Part shown: one piece after another, positions 1-9,600 of the stretch
Layout: every line of letters begins with the position of its first letter
How positions within the stretch are numbered: position 1 is the stretch's first letter
Assembly: GCA_011763485.2 (NCBI GenBank)
Contig: JAANSK020249273.1
Coordinates: 1 to 35,641, forward strand
Direction: 5' to 3'
DNA: 35,641 bases
Source: Isoetes engelmannii
Taxonomy: Eukaryota > Streptophyta > Lycopodiopsida > Isoetales > Isoetaceae
The notes under the pieces: model-generated
Database searches by the model: none
What the model was told of the DNA's origin: nothing
The model's input: only the letters and a program-made list of their open reading frames with translations
Made by a program: the position numbers and the translations under genes

Positions 1-667
1 AGCCGACAAAAAGTTGCTGGTGCATTAGTGAGTCCAAATGGCATCACTCTGAACTCATAATGTCCAAAAGTGGTTCTAAAAGCTGTTTTCTCAATATCTG
101 ACTCCTTGATCCTTATTTGATGATAGCCTGACTTAAGATCTATCTTGCTAAATATGCAGGCACCTGTAATTCATCAAACAAGTCATCGGCTCTAGGAATT
201 GGAAATTTATCTTTGATAGTCAATTTGTTAATAGCCCTGTAATCTACACACATTCTATAACCCTTGTCCTTCTTTTTAATGAGAATAACAGGGGCTCCGA
301 AAGGAGATCTGCTTGGCTGAATCAATTGTCGTTCCAACATCTCCTTTATTTGCTTTTCCAGTTCCAGCTTCTCAAAATGGCTTACTCTGTATGGCGCTCT
401 GTTTGGAGGCTTTGCATTTGGGAGTAAATGAATGTCATGATCTTCAGGACGAGGTGGAGGAAAGTCTAAAGTCTCTTCATCTTTAAATAAGTCATCAAAT
501 TGTGTAAAGAAACCATACAGTTCAGGAGGAATTTGAGATGGAGGATCAGAGTCTCCCAAATAAACGAAATATGACTCAATAGAATCCAAACTTGGCAAAA
601 CAATATTGATTTCAATACATTCTTGCATCATGCATGCCATCATAAATAGTGCATTCAACATGCTCAT
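1..667 (-). mobile_element. Ty3/gypsy LTR retrotransposon fossil, pol (reverse transcriptase) part
   Basis: Read on the minus strand, this encodes the first half of a Ty3/gypsy reverse transcriptase: [47 protein letters not shown], then [11 protein letters not shown] and [19 protein letters not shown] toward position 1. The element continues off the left edge. No LTR is seen in the window and the coding region is broken, so it is a fossil, although the RT blocks are still easy to read. Confidence 0.9.
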
Positions 668-1347
668 TAATGGATTCTAAGGAAAGAGCTGAAAAGATAT
701 GGCAGCAAAAGCAGTAGCATGAACAAAGATTAACTAGTAAAAGCCTACAAACAGAGCAGACTTACGTGAGCTTTATGTGCAAGCTCTACCTATTGTATTT
801 TTTCATAAAAATATTTGCAGCTAAGCATGCCAGTGATGAAGGCGATGATCAAAAGCAAAGGGCGGGCAATGGCACGAGCACAGCTCTTAGATCTGACCAA
901 GTCTGGAATAGATCTTGGAGTGCAATTCGGAATGCACAATGAAATATTTGCTCAGCAAGCATCTCTGATCAAGATAGCTACTCTGATCATACCAAGCATT
1001 TAAGATAATCTAATTCAGGGCATAAGGTCTGTATGGGATCAGCAAATGCAAAAGTTTAGATGAATGTGTCACATGGATGTATCTTATGATGCAAAGCTAT
1101 ATGTCTGCTTTTGAATATGGGCAGATTATGGTTTGGCAATATCTAGAGTTGATAAAACCTAAAGGAGGATGATACCAACGAGGAAAATATGAGATTCTAG
1201 GTGGCCGCTGCATGCTACATGACATGCAAATACTTTGAGCTGATAGCTAATAGGCAGGATGCAACTGTGAAGTGAAAAAAGAATAGTTGCAGACTGATTT
1301 AAAATAGTTCTTGCGGGCTGATTTGTCATGTTTTACAGATGATGATA
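668..1347. other. Unassigned upstream sequence
   Basis: No gene is recognised. A short open stretch at 815-1003 (+) is rich in Met, Lys and Ala but matches no family I know. It lies next to the gypsy fossil and may be more of the same element. Confidence 0.4.
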
Positions 1348-1556
1348 TCAAAATTTGCAGAGGGCATCAATTACCATGCTCATGATGCATGAGGCTTTTG
1401 GGACACTTGGTTTGGAATTTGAATCAACAAGCTGCCTAGGAATGAGAACCCTTTCGCTCGACATGTACAACATTGCAAGCTCTTGTTGCAGCATGTTTTG
1501 GTCCAGAATCAATTTGGCGGGTGAAGCCAAGAAGCTTAGTTTGATTTGATAGGTTA

Positions 1557-1796
1557 TTGATGGAGGTTTATGATGATGTACGATGGAAGGGAAATTTGAG
1601 GATGACAAGGAGGTCAATTCTATGGATATGTTTAGTGTTGACACCTTCTAACAAAAAGCAGGATACACGTTATGGGATGGCAGTGCCTGTACCGGTGCGT
1701 GTAGGAGGTGCTTTATATTTATTATTCAAAACATGTGATTATGATGAGGTCTTTAAGAAGTTTGGGATAAGAAAGTGCACCTCTTGGTCTTCGTAA
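1557..1796 (+). pseudogene. PIF/Harbinger-type DNA transposase fragment, decayed
   Basis: The reading frame shows WKGNLRMTRRSI, then LTPSNKKQDTRYGMAVPVPV and RVGGALYLLFKTCDYDEVFK followed by KFGIRKCTSW. This follows the PIF/Harbinger pattern W...FRM.R..F......L.P.I.K.DTRYR..IPV..RVA..L..L.....Y......FGI.K.T, the region before the DDE catalytic core. No catalytic acidic triad is seen downstream, so only the front part remains. It is unrelated to the dynein gene. Confidence 0.6.
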
Positions 1797-2080
1797 GGTA
1801 AAAGTAAGGTAAAACGAAGTTGGAACTCAATGTTTAAAAAAATGAAGTAAGGACAATATTGTATGGAGCTTATTTAGTATTTATGTTGTTCTTTTTGTAA
1901 CATTGTTTTGGTTGGTCTAACAGAAGGTCCTTCAAAGTAGCAGCATACAATCTCCTCCAAATTATCATTCTCAAGCCTTTTTCTGATGAATTGAAAACTA
2001 TGTAGCAAATGAAGGCAACGGCTCTAGGGCTGAAAACAACTGATATAAGTCTTATAAATGACATTTTACATGTTTTTTTA

Positions 2081-2192
2081 TCTATTGCGTCTTAGTATTG
2101 TGATCCAAACATACTTGTGGTATACATAATAGCGTCTATTGAATCTTAATATTGTGATCCAAACATACTTGTGATTTGGTACATAATAGCGT
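2081..2192. repeat. Direct tandem repeat, two copies of about 55 bp
   Basis: Copy one (2081-2134) and copy two (2135-2192) share the core TTGTGATCCAAACATACTTG and the end ACATAATAGCGT. Copy two carries a few extra bases before ACATAATAGCGT. No function can be read from it. Confidence 0.8.
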
Positions 2193-2316
2193 GCCAGGCA
2201 TATCGATTGCTTCAAAGTCCACATCTAAAATAGGCATAAAACATATGGTTGATTCAACATACACAGCTAAATTAGGCATATGGTAGATCAACAGGGTTAT
2301 GTAAAAAGGGTCAACA

Positions 2317-2550
2317 TAACAGATTATTGTGTGAAGGTATAATAAACGAAATCTATTTATATTAAAAATTTTAACGTAATGGATTATGATGTGAAGGTAT
2401 ATTTAACAGAATCCCTTATATTAAAATTTCTAAGATAACGGATTATAGTGTGAAGGTATATTTTACGGAGTTCGTTATATTAAAATTTTTAACATAATGG
2501 ATCAAATGTGAAGGTAAGTTTAACGGAATTGGTTACGTTACTAGCTAACA
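2317..2550. repeat. Tandem repeat, about four copies with 56-60-bp period
   Basis: Units start at 2317, 2377, 2436 and 2495. Each opens TAAYRGATYA and contains GTGAAGGTA and, in the first three, TATATTAAAA. The copies are clearly diverged, so it is an old minisatellite-like array or the sub-terminal repeats of a mobile element whose fold-back part follows at about 2600. Confidence 0.8.
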
Positions 2551-2599
2551 TAACCAATGGTATAAACCAAATCTTAAATTTCCCTTAATTAAAGATAAG

Positions 2600-3150
2600 T
2601 AACAAATAGTTAATTTAAAATTTAGCTTAATTTAACGCTATGGTGTGAACTATAGTGTTAATTAACTATGGTGTGCTAATAGTGTTAAATTACCATAGCA
2701 CTAGGCACACCATAGCACTATGGTGCGTTTAACGCTATAGGGTCAACTATAGTGGGAACTATACTGAACCTTAATACACCCTCTCAAGTTTATAGTGATC
2801 CAACGGTTGAGATCAATTTTGAAAAGTGATTTACTGAAGCTATAACGCACTGCTACTAGGGTGTTATAAAATGTAATGGAGCCATAACATATTGCTAACG
2901 GCCAAAACTTTTCGGGGCGGTATGTTACGGGCGATAACGTCCTAGCCCTCGGGTGTTACTTGAAAAAAAAAAAATTTCGGGCCATCAAAATGGCTCGGGC
3001 ATACAAACATACATCGCCATTTTGATGACTGTCAATTTTTTTTCCAGCAACACTTGAGGGTCAGGGCGTTATCTACTCCATGGTGTGAAACTATAGCACA
3101 CCGTAGTGTTAAATTAAGCTTAATTTAACGCTATGGCAGTAACTAAATCT
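2600..3150. repeat. Large fold-back (inverted repeat) element, MITE-like
   Basis: The arms 2933-2994 and 3016-3073 are imperfect reverse complements (GATAACGTCCTAGCCCTCGG against the complement of CCTCAAGTGTTGC...GTTATC; GCCATCAAAATGGC against GCCATTTTGATG), leaving a loop of about 21 bp. Outside the arms, related motifs such as CTTAATTTAACGCTATGG occur on both sides (near 2627 and 3119). No coding sequence is inside. It is probably a non-autonomous fold-back DNA element; the superfamily and target duplication are not clear. Confidence 0.65.
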
Positions 3151-3392
3151 ACCCGTCGATTGGTCGAATCAACAAAATTGAACTTCGGTCGACAAAATGG
3201 TCGTTAGTGTCCAAACGGACGAAGTCAAGTTTGACGCCATCGCCACCCCTCTCCAGATATGGAAGGCTCTGTTACCTCAAACCCTAATTACCTTAAGCAT
3301 TCCCCAGTCCATTAGGGAAGAAGAATGGAGTAAATGCAGTTGCTTGTCTTTCCCATTCCATTTTTAATCTGCCCATTTTTGCACCTACAAGT
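3150..3392 (+). promoter_or_regulatory. Probable promoter and 5' leader of the dynein gene
   Basis: This is the 243 bp between the fold-back element and the start codon. It holds an AAACCCTAA telo-box at 3279-3287, a motif common just downstream of plant transcription starts. No convincing TATA box is visible. Three short upstream ATGs occur at 3259, 3325 and 3334. The transcription start cannot be placed by eye. Confidence 0.45.
3279..3287 (+). promoter_or_regulatory. Telo-box AAACCCTAA
   Basis: Exact match to the plant telo-box, 106 bp before the start codon. In other plants the motif is found near the transcription start of growth-related genes. A nine-base match can occur by chance; its position is what makes it notable. 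Confidence 0.5.
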
Positions 3393-3696
3393 ATGGAGAA
3401 ATCAGGGAATGCAGCAGAATGTTCTACGTCAATTCCTTCAGATTTGAAGTCTAGATTATATCTGTCACAACACCAGAGCTTGAGAAGCAAGCGGATTAAG
3501 CTTGACAAGCCCTCGGATTCGACTCACAGGTATGAAGAAGAAGCGGAGGAAGAAGAAGCGCTTAGACTTCAGAGCTCAGGAACTGCGGAAAAGCTCCTTT
3601 TGTCTAGCCATGGTATTCCATCCGATTCATTGCCTGGTTTGCTTGGAAAAAAATCGCTCAGCTCTGGACCTGTTTCGGGCAGAGCTTTCCTGGATG
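3393..3696 (+). CDS. DNAH6: Dynein exon 1 (residues 1-101)
   Basis: Begins [13 protein letters not shown] and holds a basic patch followed by an acidic run ([11 protein letters not shown]). It is low in complexity and not conserved in the family, as expected for a dynein N-terminus. The donor is GATG|GTAAGT, phase 1. The reading frame is open back to 3297 without another ATG, so 3393 is the natural start if transcription begins upstream of it. Confidence 0.8.
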
Positions 3697-6600
3697 GTAA
3701 GTTTTAAATTGGCCGTAAAGTTTAATCTGTATCCTTCTCTAAGGCATGGGTTCTATGTAGGTGATTTTGCTATTAGGGCTCTTTCCCCACCTAAAGCAGG
3801 TAACCATAAACGGTCTTTGACAACAAATGATGTGTCATGGAAAAGCAAGAGAGGGAAGTTCGCAGAAGGCACTGACCCTGTTATTGAGCCCGCACATAAG
3901 CAGTGGTTATCCTTTATGAGTATCCAATATGGCTTTATTTTTTCATATGCTTTCATGCAAGTAACAATGAATTTTTTTTGATCCTTGACTATGTTGTCAG
4001 AGCTTTTAAAGGAACACCCAGGCTATCCAGAGTTTGTCTACTTGCAAGCTCCTAGAGTTGCTACCCCAGATTATGATCCATATAATCTTGAAATCGTTTC
4101 CCACAGCGAGCTAAACAATCGGTGGTATTATACAATGAGCAGTATCGGTGTCACCTTTTTTAGGGATTCAGATGCAGGTAGGTTAAGATTGCATGGAATA
4201 ACAGTGGCTTGCATGAAGACCATTGCATTTTTGGAAGAGAATTAGCTTTTAGAAATTTATAGAGCTAGACTGTTAGTGGCTGGCTAAAGCTCCCAACGTA
4301 CTAATTAATGCTAAGACAAGAGTAAAACAGACCATGCTTAAAGCTCTTAACGCACTGAGTAATGCTAAGACAAGAGTAAAACACACCATGTTCAAAGCCA
4401 TAACTTCAACTCAAATTGCAGAATTTGTTCCTTTGGAAGAGTGGGAGAGAAACTATGCTTACTATAGATGTATCATGAAACTTCGTGTGTTTAAGCAGGT
4501 ACACTTAAAAGGATTTTAACATTTTACAATGTAAAGGAATTATCATCGGGTGGTTATGCTATATATCTTACCGTGCTTTTATGCAGTATAAGCAATGGAA
4601 AAGCTTTGCAATCTGGAGACACTTTGTTAGACGGAAGGTGCAAGCGCAATCTAAAAAATCACTTAGAAAGCAATTGTTTATTGCAAATCCAGTGTTACAG
4701 AAAGTCCTCCTTTATATTCACGGGGTAATCTCACTTGCCCTTGATAATTGTGAACTTGAAATAAAAGCTACATGAGTAATGCTCTAAGTCATTGGACTTG
4801 AATACATGCCACAGATGTTGGAGAACATGATGCCATTGCGTTTCTACAAACTTGAAGCAAACTTAGCATATAGGTTGGAGAAGTTCATAAGGTTTCAGGA
4901 GAGTCTCCGAGATGATCTTGTAGCACAGTTTTCCAAGGTATGCTAGAAATGGTTCATATTTTGCTGGATATAACGTCAGCAATGAGAATTAAAGTTATAA
5001 TTTTAGTTTGTTAGTGATTCAAGCAACTTTATTTGCTTATGATGCAAGCTTTTCATATTATTGACAGGCCTTGAGTAATATAGTGGCGACTGTCAAGGAT
5101 GGATGCAATGCAGCTCTTGAAATGATTGAGAAAGAAATTTTAGGACGTGATGGTGGTTCTGGAAGCACAACACAACAGGGAGTGGGCTCCATGGCACTGG
5201 ACAAAAAATCTAGCTCAGGAAAATTGGCAAATGTAGCAGCCAAATGGAAAATGGACAAGGAAAGGGCAATGGAAGAGAGGGAGAGCCAAGAAAGATATTC
5301 TTTTGCAATAGCAGCTGCAAAGAGGAATGCAAAGATTAGGCTTCTCAATCTCTTAAGAGTTATTGATTACATGTTTACAAATGCTCTGCGGCAGGTGGTT
5401 GTGAAGTCCTTGAAGGAGGTACTTTATAGAGTAGCGCATCATACAAAGAAACACATGTATGATCCTCCAGATCCATTTGATACTCAACATAAGCATGATA
5501 TTCGAGGAAAACGGTTCATTTCTCCAGAGCGGAAGAGTATAGAAGAAACACCAAAGATGGAAGTATTTGAAGTGGACCTTGTTTTGAGCAATGACGCTAT
5601 TGAAATGTCGCCCTCAATTACAGATTTTGAGCATAAGGCAGGTGATAACCACAACAGCTCATATGTCCAAGAATGGTCTTTCATCAAATGGAACAAATAA
5701 AAAGTGATAATATCTCCACAACAGCCTTAAAGTGTGCTCACAAGCATAGTTTCTTTATTTATCTACAGCACATGCTTGTGATGTGTAGAATCTCAACTCA
5801 ATTTATTGCTGATGGAATTGAATCAGTTTAATTATATGCTCTTTCAAGTACTGGTCGATAGGTTTAAATTGAACTTCAGGTTGTTGAGTGTCTTTCAGTT
5901 GTGTGATGAGGTGGATGGGTGGTAGAACGAGCTTTTGTTGCATTGCATTGTAAAGATTGTTGATCATAAACAAGTACTATTAATAACTTGCAGAATTTAT
6001 GTTCCTCACAAGGTATTCTATATAAATCATGCTGCTGTCATGATAAAGAGGATACAATTGCGATTGCTAACATAAAAAATTAAATGCAGTTGCTTTATCA
6101 TTTGAAGACTGTAATTAAAAGGTTGAAAACATTCAGAAGATTGGTAATAACTCCAGAGCTTGAAACTTTTATTGAAAAGAGAAAGCAAGATGAAGATGAT
6201 CCTGCATCTTATGTGGATCTCATTGGTGAAGGTCAACTCAAAGACTTAAACTCTGGGATTACATTTTCAATTGCACTGGCTTTTCAGGTAAAGGAACTGA
6301 TCTCTCAATAGTCTGTTATTTTAACTATGATCAGGATAAAATGTAAGGTGAGAATATGAGCGGACTTGGTGATGGTGATTTGAGCAACTGGATTCATAGT
6401 TATGATATCTATGGGTAGTTGAGTACCATCGTAGGATGCAATAATCTTGTGATAAATTATTTGAATGCTGTTTCCCACTTGGCTTTGTAGCTTTGTGTGA
6501 CTAATATGTGTATGGTATTTTTGGATATACCTACCACTTGGTTTGGCTGTGGTTCTATTTGAAAATGCAACACTGTCTATGTTTTGCATTGTGGGTAGAT

Positions 6601-9600
6601 TATATATGGGAATATGAACCTTTTCTGCTGCATATATTAATGCGAAGTTGCCCTGTAGGATGGTGAGAGTTCAAAGACTCAGTTCCAACCATTCGTGGAG
6701 CTATCCATATCAAACAGAAGTTTGACTATTGAGAGTTTGGAAAGTGAGGTAATTTTGTAATGCAAATGTCCACACATCATAAACCTTGAGGATTTTTTGG
6801 ATTTGTGATCAAGCGTTTTCTTGAAATACTTTAAATACCATATTTTTAAAGTGATTTGTAGGTGTTTTATGTGCTTACACATACATCAAGGATGTTGTAT
6901 TATTTGCATTCATGTCAATGATTTTTATAGCTGTACAATCAATTGGAGTTGAGGGAATTTTTACTTGCGATAAAAGTTCCAGAAACTAAGGAGTATTCTA
7001 ATGCAACTTGGCTCTGAATCAGGTAAAATCAGGAATACGAGATATTGAAAGATTCCGGCTCGACATGGATACATTTATAGAGCAGATTCGTGCAATTACT
7101 GCACTGCCAGACAGTACTCAAATTGTAAGATATTGCTTATTATTGATAATAGAAGCATCCCATAGATGTAACTGTCACAAAGAGGTCTGTTATGGCGTTG
7201 AAAAGTATGTTGCACAGCTCTTAGTTCATAGAGAACCAATCCTGGGTAATGGTTTTTAGACCTAAATGAAAGTGCAAAATGTATGTGATAAAGGCTACAT
7301 TCTTTGCTGCTCACTATCACAGCTACCAATTTTATGGATGGTCACCCCTCCAAGCTAACAGTGAGAAAGGTGAATACCTTGCAAAGCCAGACAACTGCAG
7401 ACGTCCTGGGCGCTTTCCAAAACCAAACTTCTTCATGGTTCAGTATCTAAACTTAAATCCTATAGAAGGAATATTTAAGTCTCACATGGTCCGGATGGGA
7501 TCCAGTAACTTGTTTGTACATAAATTTTGATACAATAATGAACCTGTAGGAGCATTAGTCTTAACTCATAGCATACCTCCAGATACAGATTGAGTATCTT
7601 GACTGTAATTAGAAGAGCTAACAATGTTAGTAATGTAACAGGGTATCTTACATATCAGCAATATAAAACTGAAGAACAGTCTTTTGCCGTCTCCTCAAAC
7701 CTGCTTGCAAAGAATATTTACGTTTCTCCCTCAACTTAGTTCAGAATTGTACCAGGTGAGTTCTTATGTTACAATTGACTTTTATGTTGCTTTTATGCAA
7801 TGATTTGCATATAAACATCTTAATCAAGTCAGATATACATCACCTGCAATATTTCGGTATTTGCTTTTGGCAAGCCCACAGAGCTACAGGATACACTTTA
7901 ACTGGACGCTCTTGGGGTGTTATTATGAGATTTCTACATGCAAGCTGCATAATGGAATTGTAGATTTCAAGAAAGAAATGAACTGCAACACGAATAGAGA
8001 AGCAGCCATTTCAGAAGAGCATGCTAAATAGAAAACAAAAACTGCAACACCCAGCACATAACCCGAATGGCCAATGGAACATTCCAACTTCAGACTTATC
8101 AATATTTCATCATCAATCCTCCTCTCTAAGCTAAAGATGTTTTATTCATCTGAGCCCATATCCTATCCTGCAGGTTGCCAATAGTAGATTGTTAATAAAA
8201 CTGTATGTCTCCCCCAATGCTCGAGAGATGCGTGCATCTAAAGACTAGATGTGTCAGATCCGCATCATCTAAAATACATCTTACATGAGATGCGTACAGA
8301 CTTTATTTTTATAATTTTTTTCCTTCTGGTTCCTTTCCTAACAGTGTCAGAAGATGAAGATGAATGCTCTTCGTTAGCTTCTTGTTTGGGTTGACTGGCT
8401 TTTTATTTAGCTGGAGAACATAAGCATAGGATCTGTTTCATGCAATCCATTCTATGAACATTTTGGAAACTACAGTTTTAGAAACGTCATATTATTAATT
8501 TCCTCTACAGAAAGAGAATCTTCAGTTTCAGAGATTGCGGGTTGGCCAGTTTCTGTGACAGCTATGGCAGCTGTTTTCTGTGACAGAGATATTCTAATGA
8601 ATTCAGTTGCATATGGATATGGATGAGATCACATTGATCTCAAGAGAGTTTGTACGTAGTGCACACAAGAAGATTCGGATGTATTCTTTGTACAGCATTA
8701 GAGACGATTAAAAAAAATTACACTTATAATTTCAGGGAGAGTGTTAGAATATAAAGTCTGTACACGTGATCTATGTGCTGATATGTACATTTGTGCAACT
8801 GGCACCCTCTGCCTATTTATTCTTTATGGTACTCATTTATCACTGAGCTGTTCGTCCATTTCTCCTATTTCTCTTTGTGTCTTCTCATACTAGATTCAAC
8901 TTTATCAATACCCTGAATCCTTAGGCTGCTTGATTTAGGAACTGGTTCTCAGAGGTTAATCCAGAAACTCATTTTGAAGTAATGAAACCCACGCAAAAGC
9001 CCTAAACTCCTCTTTGGTTGTTTCTTGCCTATTGGTGGAATTGGGTGTTTGTTACTTGGGACATCCATATTAAAAGTGACCATGACCGCCACAATTACGA
9101 CACTTAAGCTTGCTTTTGTCATGCTTCTTATCTTGTATAGAGGAGTGGGCTTGCGACAAATTTGCAATAGAAAGCACAAATAATTCGTCCTCAGCTTGTG
9201 TGCAATCACTAATCATACAGAGAGAATCAGGAGATCAAGCACCGTTTTTCACCGTTAAAAGAACCAGCTCTGATACCATGAACAGAAAACTCTCTATTGA
9301 CGTACTCAATGATGAAGAATGAAAAGATGCACAGTGTATAAGGTGCGGGCAATTCCAGCTAACTGACCAAACTACCGAAGCGTGGCTATGGGTAATATAA
9401 TCATGCCATGTCAGCAACAGGTGAATGACTCAGCATGCTCAGTCATCAATACACGTGGAGTATTTAATACAACCTATATATTCCATGCCTTGCATGTTCT
9501 ATTAAGCAAAAGTGCTAATAAATAAAACCTTCTCAAGCAGACAGAAAAGTACCTGCTTCATATTCAATAGCTCATGATTTTTCCTGTATGACATGGTGCA

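Noticed and set aside
815-1003. Possible small gene upstream
   Set aside because: Short, compositionally biased, no recognisable family, next to an LTR fossil.
2081-2550. CRISPR-like or centromeric satellite array
   Set aside because: Only two to four diverged units with no constant spacer pattern, in a plant nuclear context.
3961-4000. A 40-bp intron after exon 2 using GT at 3961
   Set aside because: Phase 0 does not match exon 3, and 40 bp is too short for a plant intron; the donor at 3920 fits.
5642-5700. Exon 7 ending at the GT at 5642 or reading through to 5700
   Set aside because: GT at 5642 gives phase 1, while exon 8 is open only in phase 0; the read-through peptide is not conserved.
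7279-7530. Open frame between exons 10 and 11 as a dynein exon
   Set aside because: No dynein motif, no in-phase splice sites and a composition unlike the tail helices.
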